This document shows, in pieces, positions 24,086 to 33,370 of a stretch of 64,000 nt of DNA. The notes under the pieces were generated by a model that was not told the DNA's origin, ran no database searches, and saw only the letters and a list, made by a program, of their open reading frames with translations. How positions within the stretch are numbered: the first letter of the stretch is position 1; the number at the start of each line of letters is the position of its first letter. A program made the position numbers and the translations under genes. The stretch covers positions 96,880 to 160,879 of the forward strand of contig JAVJTE010000035.1 of assembly GCA_040219025.1 (NCBI GenBank), read 5' to 3'. The DNA is from HT1-32 sp040219025 (lineage in GTDB: Bacteria; Pseudomonadota; Alphaproteobacteria; Rhodospirillales; HT1-32).

Positions 24086-25372
24086 ATGTCATCAGGACCA
24101 TCCATCTGTATCATCGGTCTCGGCTATGTCGGCCTGCCGCTTGCTGTTGCTGTCGCCCGCGACCACCAGACACTGGGCTTTGACATCGACCGGACACGGA
24201 TCCGCGAACTCCGTTCCGGCCATGACCGGACCAACGAGATCGAATCTGAGCGGCTGGCTGCCAGCACTCTGGTCTACAGTGATCAGGAAGCCGATATCTC
24301 CGGATTTGATATCTATATCATTACGGTCCCGACCCCGGTCGATGAGGATAATAACCCTGACCTCGGTTACGTCCTCTCTGCCAGCGAACTGGTCGGACGG
24401 CACATGGCACAGGGCGCCATTGTCGTTTATGAAAGCACCGTCTATCCCGGCGTGACGGAAGATATCTGTGGTCCGGCACTGGCCGCAGCTTCCGGCCTCG
24501 TTTGTGGCCGCGATTTCCATCTCGGCTATTCACCGGAGCGGATCAACCCCGGCGACCGTGAGCATACCGTTGACCGCATCACCAAGGTCGTCGCCGGCCA
24601 GACACCGGAGATCACCGACAGGCTGGTAGCGGTTTATGACGCCGTGACCGCCGGCGGCGTGTTCCGGGCCGCCAGTATCCGCACGGCAGAAGCAGCCAAG
24701 GTCATCGAGAACGCCCAGCGTGACATCAATATCGCCTTCGTTAACGAGATCACCATGATTTTCCGGCGTATGGGCATCTCGGTCCATGATGTGCTGGAAG
24801 CCAGCCGGACGAAGTGGAACTTCCTGCCCTTCACCCCCGGTCTGGTCGGCGGCCACTGTATCGGCGTTGACCCCCACTATCTCGCAAATGCCGCGATCAG
24901 GGCTGGCGTCGAGCCGGAGGTTGTACTTTCCGGTCGCCGGGTCAACGAAGGCATGGGCATCTTCATTGCCGAGCAGATTGCCGAGCAGATGGAACAGGTT
25001 TTCGGCGATTATGCCGGCCGTCGTGTGCTCGTGCTGGGACTGACCTTCAAGGAAAACGTTCCCGATCTGCGCAACACAAAGGTCGTTGATGTCATCTCCT
25101 GCCTGACCGCGATGGAATGCAGCGTGGATGTTTTTGACCCCCGTGCAGATCAGGAGGAGACCCGGTCACATTACGGTATCAGCCTGATGACGGAACTGCC
25201 TCGGCAGGCTGACTATGACTGTGTTGTCGGGCTGGTCCCGCATGTTGAAATCATGGCGCTGGAACCCACACGTCTGGCCAGCCTGTTACGGGACGGCGGC
25301 GTGGTCGCAGACATCAAGGCAATCTGGCGGGGGAAGGAATTTCCGTCAAAGATCACTTACTGGGGGCTTTAG
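24086..25372 (+). CDS. UDP-N-acetyl-hexosamine 6-dehydrogenase (WbpA/TviB-type)
   Basis: The protein has 428 residues from the ATG at 24086. It shows NAD-binding IGLGYVGLPLAVAVA, the PTPVDEDNNPDL motif, YSPERINPGD, and the catalytic cysteine in GGHCIGVDPHYL at about residue 256. The C-terminal Rossmann domain has VLVLGLTFKENVPDLRN. The HxLGYSPERINPGD and PGL-GGHCIGVDPYYL pattern points to the WbpA/TviB group, which oxidises UDP-GlcNAc or UDP-GalNAc to the uronate, over plain UDP-glucose dehydrogenase. It would supply an acidic sugar to the same polymer. Its 3' end overlaps the convergent gene by 20 bases. Confidence 0.85.
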   Translation: MSSGPSICIIGLGYVGLPLAVAVARDHQTLGFDIDRTRIRELRSGHDRTNEIESERLAASTLVYSDQEADISGFDIYIITVPTPVDEDNNPDLGYVLSASELVGRHMAQGAIVVYESTVYPGVTEDICGPALAAASGLVCGRDFHLGYSPERINPGDREHTVDRITKVVAGQTPEITDRLVAVYDAVTAGGVFRAASIRTAEAAKVIENAQRDINIAFVNEITMIFRRMGISVHDVLEASRTKWNFLPFTPGLVGGHCIGVDPHYLANAAIRAGVEPEVVLSGRRVNEGMGIFIAEQIAEQMEQVFGDYAGRRVLVLGLTFKENVPDLRNTKVVDVISCLTAMECSVDVFDPRADQEETRSHYGISLMTELPRQADYDCVVGLVPHVEIMALEPTRLASLLRDGGVVADIKAIWRGKEFPSKITYWGL

Positions 25373-26033
25373 GTCCGACCTGTTCTTTTGAACAGGGCCA
25401 TTCGGGTTCAGAAGCAGAGATTGCTGCCCAGTCCTGCGGAACAGATGCAGCGGCTATTTCCAGCTGCCGGGCTGCTTCTGCCGTCACAAGATCGCCAGAC
25501 AGCACTGCGTCACCGCCCAACCTGTCGACGGCATCCCCGACAACAGACAATCCCTGCATTTGTGCCATCCGGAGATAAATCAGCTGCTCCTGCGGGTCTG
25601 AAGCCCGGCACCCTCCTTCGGCAAGGCTTGCAAGCATCGCCTCTGCCGTTCCCCTGCTTCGCCCCACAAGACTTTCAAGCGATGACCTGACCCAGTCGCA
25701 TCGTCCCTCGCCACTGGCGAATTTATGTGCCGTCGCAATATAACGCACACGCGCAACGACATCCTCTCTGTCGGCCGCAAGCTTGTAGAAACGCCGCGCA
25801 AGGCAGAGGCGGGGTTCAAGTCCGGCAAAACCGACATGCAGATCACCTGCGATGGTCGCCGCGACCATGTCACCATCAGCTGCCCGCTGACCAAGGTTTA
25901 CCGCCGCAGTCTCGTAGTCACCCTCAACAAATTCCGCATACCCGCTATCGCCGGAGCGAGAGACCAGGCCGGCGGCAATCACCAGCAGCAGCAGGACGAC
26001 GATGACGCGCCAGTCAAAAAGCGGCATCATCAT
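25353..26033 (-). CDS. Membrane-anchored protein with Sel1/TPR-like repeats
   Basis: The protein has 226 residues if the start is the ATG at 26033. That choice avoids overlap with acs, which ends at 26050; longer in-frame starts would lie inside acs. One N-terminal membrane helix (WRVIVVLLLLVIAAGLV) is followed by helical repeats that look Sel1-like (YAEFVEGDYETAAVNLGQRA, LARRFYKLAADRED). Cysteines are spread along the chain. It may be co-transcribed with acs. No function is recognised. Confidence 0.6.
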   Translation of the reverse strand: MMMPLFDWRVIVVLLLLVIAAGLVSRSGDSGYAEFVEGDYETAAVNLGQRAADGDMVAATIAGDLHVGFAGLEPRLCLARRFYKLAADREDVVARVRYIATAHKFASGEGRCDWVRSSLESLVGRSRGTAEAMLASLAEGGCRASDPQEQLIYLRMAQMQGLSVVGDAVDRLGGDAVLSGDLVTAEAARQLEIAAASVPQDWAAISASEPEWPCSKEQVGPKAPSK

Positions 26034-26049
26034 CGTCTTCTGCAACAGG

Positions 26050-27984
26050 TCAGCGGTTCTGGCGATTATCGACGAGGTCATCGACAACTGCAGGGTCTGC
26101 CAGCGTCGATGTGTCACCGAGATTGCCGAAATCGTTCTCCGCAATCTTGCGCAGGATACGGCGCATGATCTTGCCGGAACGGGTTTTCGGCAGGCCCGGG
26201 GCCCATTGCAGCCAGTCCGGGCTGGCAATCGGGCCGATATCCTTGCGGACCCACTGCACCAGCTCTTTCTTCAGCTCGTCCGACGGCTCTTCCCCGGCAT
26301 TCAGGGTGACATAGGCATAAATGCCCTGCCCCTTGATATCATGCGGTGCCCCGACAACGGCGGCTTCTGCCACCCTGGCATGCGCCACCAGCGAACTTTC
26401 GACCTCTGCCGTCCCCATGCGGTGGCCGGACACATTGATCACGTCATCCACACGACCGGTGATCCAGTAATAGCCGTCCTTGTCACGGCGGCAGCCGTCA
26501 CCGGTGAAATACTTGCCCTTGTAGGTCGAGAAGTAAGTCTGCACGAAGCGTTCGTGGTCACCATAGACCGTGCGCATCTGACCCGGCCATGAGGCGATCA
26601 GGCAGAGGTTACCCTCTGTCGCCCCTTCCAGCGGCTTGCCGTCAGCATCAACAATCTGCGGCTGAACACCAAAAAACGGCAGGGTTGCCGAGCCCGGTTT
26701 CAGGTCGATGGCACCGACCAGCGGGGTGATCAGGATACCGCCGGTTTCCGTCTGCCACCAGGTATCGACGATCGGGCAGCGGGCATCGCCCACGACGTTG
26801 TAATACCAGGACCAGGCTTCCGGATTGATCGGCTCACCGACCGACCCCAGCAGGCGGATTGATTTCCGGCTGGTCTTCTTTACCGGCCCTTCGCCGTCAC
26901 GCATCAGGGCGCGGATCGCCGTTGGTGCGGTGTAGAAGATATTGACCTGATGCTTGTCGCAGACTTCCCAGAAACGCGAGATCGAGGGATAGTTCGGCAC
27001 CCCTTCGAACATCAGTGTAATCGCGCCATTGGCCAGCGGACCATAGACGATATAGCTGTGGCCGGTCACCCAGCCGACATCCGCCGTGCACCAGTAAACC
27101 TCGCCTTCATGGTAATCGAAGACATATTCATGGGTCATCGACGCAAACACCATGTAGCCGCCGGTGGTGTGCAGCACCCCCTTCGGCTGGCCGGTGGAGC
27201 CGGAGGTATAGAGGATGAACAGCGGGTCTTCCGCGTTCATTTCCTCAGCCGGGCAATCGGCTGAAGCGGCGGCACAGACATCCGCATACCAGACGTCACG
27301 GCCATCGACCCAGCCGGTCTTGCCGCCGGTCCGTTTGACGACAATCACGCTGCTGACCGACGGGCAGGATTTCAGCGCAGCGTCGGTATTGGCTTTCAGG
27401 GGAACCTTCTTGCCGCCGCGCAGACCCTCATCCGCGGTGATGACCATCTTGCATTTCGAATCATTGATGCGGTTGGCCAGACTGTCCGGCGAGAAACCAC
27501 CAAAGACGATGGAATGAACCGCACCGATCCGGGCGCAGGCCAGCATGGCGTAAGCGGCTTCCGGAATCATCGGCATGTAGATGCAGACCCGGTCGCCCTT
27601 GCCAACACCCTCGGCCTTCATCGCATTGGCAAGGCGGCAGACATGTTCGTGCAACTGGCGATAGGTGATTTTCGCGTCGTCTTTCGGGTCGTCACCTTCC
27701 CAGATGATTGCGGTCTGGTCGCCACGGGTTTCCAGATGCCGGTCGACGCAGTTGACGCAGGCATTCAGCGTACCGTCTTCGTACCATTTGATCGAAACCG
27801 GCGCATTGAAGTCCACATTGCGAACTTTTGAATAAGGTTTGATCCAGTCGATGCGCTTGCCCTGTTCTCCCCAGAAGCTGTCCGGGTCTTCCACGGACTG
27901 CCTGTACATCGCGTCATATTTTGCGCGGTCAATCAGGGCGTTGGCGGCAATCTCGGGTTTTACGGGTACTAGATCTTCAGACAT
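26050..27984 (-). CDS. acs: Acetyl-coenzyme A synthetase
   Basis: The protein has 644 residues from the ATG at 27984, the normal length for Acs. It activates acetate to acetyl-CoA through acetyl-adenylate. Visible motifs are the AMP-binding loop YTSGSTGQPKGVL, WWQTETGG, YFTGDGCRRDKDGYYWITGR, and the C-terminal PKTRSGKIMRR with the lysine that is acetylated in this family. The open frame extends 16 codons upstream, but the shorter start MSEDLVPV has a GGGGAT stretch before it and fits homologues. The nearby genes do not suggest a pathway link. Confidence 0.93.
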   Translation of the reverse strand: MSEDLVPVKPEIAANALIDRAKYDAMYRQSVEDPDSFWGEQGKRIDWIKPYSKVRNVDFNAPVSIKWYEDGTLNACVNCVDRHLETRGDQTAIIWEGDDPKDDAKITYRQLHEHVCRLANAMKAEGVGKGDRVCIYMPMIPEAAYAMLACARIGAVHSIVFGGFSPDSLANRINDSKCKMVITADEGLRGGKKVPLKANTDAALKSCPSVSSVIVVKRTGGKTGWVDGRDVWYADVCAAASADCPAEEMNAEDPLFILYTSGSTGQPKGVLHTTGGYMVFASMTHEYVFDYHEGEVYWCTADVGWVTGHSYIVYGPLANGAITLMFEGVPNYPSISRFWEVCDKHQVNIFYTAPTAIRALMRDGEGPVKKTSRKSIRLLGSVGEPINPEAWSWYYNVVGDARCPIVDTWWQTETGGILITPLVGAIDLKPGSATLPFFGVQPQIVDADGKPLEGATEGNLCLIASWPGQMRTVYGDHERFVQTYFSTYKGKYFTGDGCRRDKDGYYWITGRVDDVINVSGHRMGTAEVESSLVAHARVAEAAVVGAPHDIKGQGIYAYVTLNAGEEPSDELKKELVQWVRKDIGPIASPDWLQWAPGLPKTRSGKIMRRILRKIAENDFGNLGDTSTLADPAVVDDLVDNRQNR

Positions 27985-28180
27985 CGGACGATCCCCTTCC
28001 TGGACGACATTATAATTTGGCATCCGGCGCACCCTCCCGAAGAACGCCGACCATCATTTTTATAGGATTTTGAAGCTGTTGGGGCAAGTAGGGTCAGCCC
28101 GCCTTGGAACAGTAGTAAATGACAGCATGGTCCTGTCATACCGTCGTAACAGGCCGGCAGCACCGGCGGTCGGCCCCGGC

Positions 28181-28199
28181 CTGAGAGTTATTCTCTCAG
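28181..28199 (-). terminator. Perfect hairpin spanning a stop codon
   Basis: Arms CTGAGAG (28181-28187) and CTCTCAG (28193-28199) pair perfectly over 7 bases. The 5-base loop contains the TAA of the lipoprotein gene that ends at 28188. A GC-rich segment with more inverted symmetry (GGCCGG, CCGGCC) follows, but no U-run. It could act as a weak transcript end or an mRNA-stabilising element. Confidence 0.35.
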
Positions 28200-28778
28200 A
28201 CTGATACCCTTGACGATTGATTTCGCGTCGGCATCACTCAGCGTAACGCCTTCAGGTGCACAATAGTAACCGATGAGCCGCCTTGTGCCGAGGCCGGCAT
28301 CAGTACGGTTGCCATAGAACTGCAAAAACCCGACACAGGAAAGATTGTCTGAAGTGCCTGCGATGACATATTCGATTGCGCCGATCGGGTTAACACCGAC
28401 ACCGTCGGAAACTTCAGTCAGATTTCGGTCTTTGAAATAGGTCCAGAGCTTCATGGATTCAAAGGGCGTACGCGACCTGGTGAAATGCCTGCCACCGCTG
28501 GCCTCATAAAGCTGCATGCTGGCGCGCGGCAGACTGCCGGAACGTGGTCCGTAATGTGCCATTGTCACCGTATGGTAGGCACCCGTTGGATCGCCACTGG
28601 TAAAGCTGCGATAACCATCTTCCAGTCCCGGGCCGCTGAACACCAGGGGCTGTTCGGCCTCGGTGACGGCCTTGACCTCGCCACCAAGTTTTGCGGTCTG
28701 GCAGGCGGAAACCAGAAGGCAGGCCGTCAGCATGGCAACAACCCCCGGACCGCCCCTGTTAAAGCTGCAGAACATCAC
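28188..28778 (-). CDS. Putative lipoprotein of unknown function
   Basis: The protein has 196 residues. The N-terminus carries a lipoprotein signal ending in the lipobox LLVSAC (Cys about residue 26). The mature part has no recognised domain, though its pattern (YVIAGTSDNLSCVGFLQFYG, LGTRRLIGYYC) is reminiscent of small outer-surface proteins of alphaproteobacteria. It overlaps the DUF2927 gene by an ATGA junction, so the two lipoproteins are made together. No hint of partner beyond that. Confidence 0.7.
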   Translation of the reverse strand: MMFCSFNRGGPGVVAMLTACLLVSACQTAKLGGEVKAVTEAEQPLVFSGPGLEDGYRSFTSGDPTGAYHTVTMAHYGPRSGSLPRASMQLYEASGGRHFTRSRTPFESMKLWTYFKDRNLTEVSDGVGVNPIGAIEYVIAGTSDNLSCVGFLQFYGNRTDAGLGTRRLIGYYCAPEGVTLSDADAKSIVKGISLRE

Positions 28779-29461
28779 TCAATCTCCCTGTTGATATATT
28801 TCAAGGCGATGGGCCGGACATCCGCCCATCGGTCACCTTCCTTTACCCCCGGATCATACAGGATCCGGAGCGCCATCATGTCCCATTCAGTCAGCCGTTC
28901 CTCATGATGCGAGGCACTCATGATAGAACGAAGCCGGTGGGAATGACCAAAGAAGCCAAAGGCATGCATTAGTTCGTGATCAACGCACCAGACACTTTCC
29001 GGGTCACTGCGCTTGCCAACCTCGATCTCGACGGCCCGGATACGGTTTCCGCGTCGCTTTGTATGCGCATAGCAACCGGCAGCGACATTCCTGCGAATGA
29101 CGAACTCCCGTTCATCGCTGAAATTGATGATGATATCGCCAGCCCCGTCGGTCAGCCTGACATCCAGCCCCGTGGCCGAGGCAAAGCGGGCAACGGATTC
29201 GGCAACGGCCTGGCGCTGCATTTCAGACGGTGCACCCTGAATGGCCACCGTCGGTACTGTCTGCCAGCGCCGGACCCGGCCTGTGTTCAGCTGCTGCTCC
29301 GTGACAAGCGGGGAATTATCGCCAAAGGTGACTTCCGTGAAGAAGGCGGTCACCCGGTCACGGGTCTGCTCCGTCGTCTGGCAGGCAGACAAGGCAGCCA
29401 TCACGGCAAATACCGCAAGACGGCCGGATATACGTAAAACGAGAGGATTCAGGACTGACAC
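28775..29461 (-). CDS. DUF2927 family lipoprotein
   Basis: The protein has 228 residues from the GTG at 29461. That start gives a clean lipoprotein signal (VLNPLVLRISGRLAVFAVM, then LSAC) and lies about 7 bases after a TATAAT. A longer form from the ATG at 29500 is possible but would overlap that -10 box. The domain contains HELMHAFGFFGH, close to a zinc-protease motif. DUF2927 proteins are envelope proteins of unknown function. The gene is divergent from the pyruvate kinase-ATP sulfurylase fusion. Confidence 0.72.
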   Translation of the reverse strand: MSVLNPLVLRISGRLAVFAVMAALSACQTTEQTRDRVTAFFTEVTFGDNSPLVTEQQLNTGRVRRWQTVPTVAIQGAPSEMQRQAVAESVARFASATGLDVRLTDGAGDIIINFSDEREFVIRRNVAAGCYAHTKRRGNRIRAVEIEVGKRSDPESVWCVDHELMHAFGFFGHSHRLRSIMSASHHEERLTEWDMMALRILYDPGVKEGDRWADVRPIALKYINREIE

Positions 29462-29467
29462 ATCGCA

Positions 29468-29473
29468 ATTATA
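29468..29473 (-). promoter_or_regulatory. Consensus -10 box before the DUF2927 gene
   Basis: TATAAT on the minus strand, at 29473-29468, is a perfect -10. The best upstream -35 is weak (TTTTCC with a 16-base spacer). Transcription would start close to the GTG at 29461, giving a message with little or no leader. Confidence 0.35.
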
Positions 29474-29574
29474 CGAGCGATCAATCATTGGAAAAGCCAA
29501 AATTGATCACTTGCGCAACGGCGCGACCGGCAGCTAAACCCGGTTAGCATCCGATCTCTCCAAATGGCAGACCC

Positions 29575-31737
29575 ATGACCCGATCCATTCAGTTTCTCTC
29601 AACCCTCGGCCCGGCGTCAATGAATGACCGGGTCATCCGGCGTCTGACCGATCTCGGCGTGACGCTGTTTCGCATCAACCTGTCGCACACGACGATGGAA
29701 CAGCTGCCGGGTGCCATCGAGACGATCCGGGCGTCAACCGATGTGCCGGTCTGTCTCGACAGCGAGGGCGCACAGATCCGGACCGGCTGGATCGAAGCAG
29801 GGGCGGTGACGCTGGCCGAACATGCGCTGCTGACCTTCCCCCGTCTGCCCCATCCGGGCGACGCGACCGCGGTCAATCTCTACCCGCCCTATGCCATCGA
29901 CCTGCTGGTTGAGGGTGATCTCGTCAGCATCGATTTCAACTCCGTGCTGGTTCAGATTATCGACATCAACGACGACGGCGCGGTTGCACGGGTGTTGCAG
30001 GGCGGACAGGTCGGGCGCAACAAGGCGATCACCGTTGAACGCCAGGTGCCCCTGCAGGCCCTGTCGGACAAGGACCGTGAGGCCGTCGCTTATGGAGTCT
30101 CCGTCGGTATTCAGGATTTTGCCCTGTCCTTCGCGCAATCCGCCGGGGACGTCGACAGCCTGCGGGCGCTCACCGGGAAGGATGCCCGGATCATCTCGAA
30201 GATCGAATGCCGGGCCGGGCTGCAGAATCTCGAAGCCATTGCCATCGCCTCTGACGCCATCCTGATCGATCGGGGCGATCTGTCGCGGGAATTCCCGATC
30301 GAACGGGTCCCGCCCTTGCAGAAGAAGATCATCCGCACCGCACAATCCGTGTCACGACCCTGCTATGTCGCAACCAATCTGCTGGAATCGATGGTCACCG
30401 CGATCTCGCCGACCCGCGCCGAGGTGAACGACATCTTCAATACCCTGCAGGACGGCGCAGACGGTCTGGTGCTGGCCGCAGAAACCGCGATCGGGGCCTA
30501 TCCGGTTGAATGCGCCAGCATGATCGCCCGGATGATCCGCCAGCAGGAGGAAGCAAGCCCGCCTGAAGATATCGGTGATTTTCTGCCGGTCTCGTTACTG
30601 GCCGAGCCGGTAGGCGGCAAACTGGTCATCCGCGGTGACGTCACCGACATACCGGACGGACTGCCCACACTCGCAGTCGGCCTGACCGACATCATGGATT
30701 GCCGCCAGTTCAGCATTGGTGCCTATTCACCGTTGCAGGGCTTCATGGATCGCGAAACGCTGGAATCGGTCATTACCGGGTATCGGCTGCCGTCGGGCGA
30801 TCCCTGGACCCTGCCGGTTGTCCTGCAGACAGATCGTGAGGCCGCCCGGCAGATCACCCCCGGCAATCCGCTGGCCCTGAAAGGACCGGACGGCGACATA
30901 CAGGCACTGATGGACGTAACCGATGTCTATGAGCCGGATCCGGACCGGCTGCTGACCGACTGGTTCGGGACGGCATCCGACAGCCATCCCGGCGTCGCCC
31001 GGGTCCGCAAGGCCGGGCCGGTGTTCATTGCCGGGCCGGTGCGCCTGACCGCTGCGGCCAGCAGCCTGTTCCGTGATTACGCCCTGACCCCGGCACAGAC
31101 CCGGTCAATCTTTGCGCATAAAGGCTGGAACCGGGTCGTCGGCTTTCATACCCGCAACGCACCGCACCGGGCGCATGAGTTCATCCAGCTCGCCGCCATG
31201 GAACAGGCCGGTGCGGACGGCCTGCTGATCAGCCCGGTCATCGGCCCAAAAAAACCCGGTGATTTCGAGGCCGATGCGGTGCTCGGTGCCTATCAGGCAG
31301 TGCTCAATGCGGGTATCTATCCGAAAGGGCGTGCCGTGCTGGCGGCCTTTGCCACATGGTCACGCTATGCCGGCCCGCGCGAAGCTGCGTTCACCGCCCT
31401 GTGCCGCCGCAATATGGGATGCAGCCATTTCATTCTGGGCCGTGATCACACAGGTGTCGGCGACTTCTACGCCCCCGACGCCAATATCCGGCTGTTCGAC
31501 CAGTTGGGCGATATCGGTATCACCCCGCTGTTCTTCGACGAAATCGCTTTCGACAGCGCAAAGGGCAGTTTCGGACCGGCAAAGGAAATCACAAACCCCG
31601 CCGCCATCAGCGGCACCGAGGTCCGGGAACGCCTGCGGGCCGGCCGCAATCTGCCGGCATGGTTCATGCGCACCGAAGCCCAGCAGGCCCTGTTCGAGAT
31701 GATTGGCCGCGGCGAGGCGGTCTTTCATACGGAGTGA
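29575..31737 (+). CDS. Fusion of a pyruvate kinase barrel with ATP sulfurylase
   Basis: The protein has 720 residues. Residues 1-325 look like a pyruvate kinase barrel: STLGPAS at 9-15, FRINLSH, SKIE with the catalytic lysine near 208, LIDRGDLSRE, ATNLLESMV and SPTRAEVNDIFN, then AAETAIGAYP. The C-terminal regulatory domain of pyruvate kinase is absent. From about residue 335 an ATP sulfurylase of the single-chain (Sat) type follows: FMDRE in the PUA-like part, RNAPHRAHE near 527, GRDHTGVGDFY near 621 and SGTEVRERLRAG near 678. It would activate sulfate to adenosine phosphosulfate. The kinase part may feed ATP locally or act as a sensor. No frameshift separates the two halves. Confidence 0.87.
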   Translation: MTRSIQFLSTLGPASMNDRVIRRLTDLGVTLFRINLSHTTMEQLPGAIETIRASTDVPVCLDSEGAQIRTGWIEAGAVTLAEHALLTFPRLPHPGDATAVNLYPPYAIDLLVEGDLVSIDFNSVLVQIIDINDDGAVARVLQGGQVGRNKAITVERQVPLQALSDKDREAVAYGVSVGIQDFALSFAQSAGDVDSLRALTGKDARIISKIECRAGLQNLEAIAIASDAILIDRGDLSREFPIERVPPLQKKIIRTAQSVSRPCYVATNLLESMVTAISPTRAEVNDIFNTLQDGADGLVLAAETAIGAYPVECASMIARMIRQQEEASPPEDIGDFLPVSLLAEPVGGKLVIRGDVTDIPDGLPTLAVGLTDIMDCRQFSIGAYSPLQGFMDRETLESVITGYRLPSGDPWTLPVVLQTDREAARQITPGNPLALKGPDGDIQALMDVTDVYEPDPDRLLTDWFGTASDSHPGVARVRKAGPVFIAGPVRLTAAASSLFRDYALTPAQTRSIFAHKGWNRVVGFHTRNAPHRAHEFIQLAAMEQAGADGLLISPVIGPKKPGDFEADAVLGAYQAVLNAGIYPKGRAVLAAFATWSRYAGPREAAFTALCRRNMGCSHFILGRDHTGVGDFYAPDANIRLFDQLGDIGITPLFFDEIAFDSAKGSFGPAKEITNPAAISGTEVRERLRAGRNLPAWFMRTEAQQALFEMIGRGEAVFHTE

Positions 31738-31820
31738 TGATGCCGGTCCGCCGCACAGAGGCGTTTGTCTGAAAAGCAGGGCCTGATAGAACAGTTATCC
31801 AACTGCAACACAGGATTGCC

Positions 31821-33362
31821 ATGTCCAGCGATACCACCCCGTCCGGATATGTTCTCGACACGCCCTACCTGTTCGAGTTTCAGGAAGAACTGTCACCGGT
31901 CCGGCTGAATTATACAGCCCTGCTGGGCGGATATCCCGCGGTGCCGCTCGACCGGCCGTTCCGCTATCTGGATATCGGCTGTGGCTACGGGGTGACGCTG
32001 GCTGTACTTGCTGCCGCCTTTCCCGAGGCCAGCTTTACCGGTATCGATCTGAATCCCGACCATATCCGCGACGCAGCCGATCTGGCGAGCGATGCGGGGA
32101 ACCTCAGGCTGCTTTGTGGTGGCTTCGATGATGTGCCGCTGGGGCCGGACGAGCAGTTCGACTTTGTCGTCATGCATGGTCTGGTCTCCTGGCTGGATGA
32201 CGGCCCGTTTGCCGCCCTGACTGACTTTCTGAACCGCCATGTCGCCCCCGGCGGCATTGTCTATGCCAGCTACAACGCCCTGCCCGGCTGGTCGGCGACC
32301 CAATCCCTGCGCAGCCGCCTGCTGGCCGAAGCCGCCACCATCGACGGCACTGCGGCTGACAGGGCCATGGGCGCCATTGCCGCCCTGCGACAGATGAAAT
32401 CGGCCAACATTGCTTTCTTCCGCTGCTATCCAGAACTTGGCAATCATCTCGACCGGCTGGCGGAGATGGACCCGCGCTATGTGGTTCATGAGTTCCTGAA
32501 TGCCGCCAACCGGGCGTTTGAGGCGGCTGATATTTTCGACCGGTTCAGCACTGCCGGCCTGACCTTCGCCGGGACAGCGACAACCTTTCTGACCTATGTC
32601 GATCTGGCCTTCCCCCCCCTGCTGCAGGGCAAGGCACGCGCCTGCACAACCCGGCAGGAGCTGGAAACCCTGCGGGATTTCGTCCGTAACGAAACCTTCC
32701 GCAAGGATGTCTTTGTGCGCGGGACCACACAGCTTTCCGCTGATGACTGGCAGGGCGCGCTGCATGGCTTCCCGGTTGCCGCAGCCCTGCCCGCAGCCCT
32801 GATTGAACGGGAAGTCGGGTTTGGTGAAATAGCCATTCAGTATGATGGCGAAGTATTCGATCCGGTCATCGGCATATTATCCGGCCAAGCTGTCTCACCG
32901 GCGCAACTGACGCGCCGGATTGACGGGCTGGATATCGACATGGCGTCCGATGCCACAGCTTTTCTGGTTGCGGGGGGACAGTTTCACCCGGCCCTGACCC
33001 CGACAGAAATGCTGCCTGTTCCCGAACGCTGCCGGATTGTCCACGACACCACCCGGCGTCTGATTGACCGGCTGGCAATGGCGGAAGGCGAGGCACCGGT
33101 TGTCGCCCCCGCACTGGGGTCCGGTATCCGGCTTAGCGGATCAGGCGCGATGATACTGCGCGCGCTGGATATTGCACCGGACGCACCGGTGGACTGGCTG
33201 ATGGCGGAAATGGCCAGAACCGGTCACCAGCTCGCCGGGGTCGGCGACCATGCCTTTGGCGACGCCATGGCCCGGGAGAAACTGAACGACGCCGTCTCCG
33301 CCTTCCGGTCAGGCTGGCTACCGAAACTGCTGGAACTGGGCACCGTGGAAGCCGCGGACTAA
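31821..33362 (+). CDS. Class I SAM methyltransferase with PKMT-type regulatory domain
   Basis: The protein has 513 residues. The SAM-binding motif is LDIGCGYGVT at residues 49-58, followed by FTGIDLNPDHI and a motif-IV-like VMHGLVSWLDD. From about residue 220 the sequence matches the methyltransferase regulatory domain (FLNAANRAFEAADIFDRF, LQGKARACTTRQELETL). This two-part layout is that of the Rickettsia protein-lysine methyltransferases that modify an outer-membrane protein, and of many alphaproteobacterial relatives with unknown targets. The stop is only 8 bases from the convergent DUF3137 gene, so the two 3' ends meet. Confidence 0.8.
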   Translation: MSSDTTPSGYVLDTPYLFEFQEELSPVRLNYTALLGGYPAVPLDRPFRYLDIGCGYGVTLAVLAAAFPEASFTGIDLNPDHIRDAADLASDAGNLRLLCGGFDDVPLGPDEQFDFVVMHGLVSWLDDGPFAALTDFLNRHVAPGGIVYASYNALPGWSATQSLRSRLLAEAATIDGTAADRAMGAIAALRQMKSANIAFFRCYPELGNHLDRLAEMDPRYVVHEFLNAANRAFEAADIFDRFSTAGLTFAGTATTFLTYVDLAFPPLLQGKARACTTRQELETLRDFVRNETFRKDVFVRGTTQLSADDWQGALHGFPVAAALPAALIEREVGFGEIAIQYDGEVFDPVIGILSGQAVSPAQLTRRIDGLDIDMASDATAFLVAGGQFHPALTPTEMLPVPERCRIVHDTTRRLIDRLAMAEGEAPVVAPALGSGIRLSGSGAMILRALDIAPDAPVDWLMAEMARTGHQLAGVGDHAFGDAMAREKLNDAVSAFRSGWLPKLLELGTVEAAD

Positions 33363-33370
33363 GCCGGATT

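Noticed and set aside
29101..29140. Canonical metzincin zinc site in the DUF2927 protein
   Set aside because: The motif region is near 28964-28999 and has one residue too many before the last histidine, so it is reported only as a near match.
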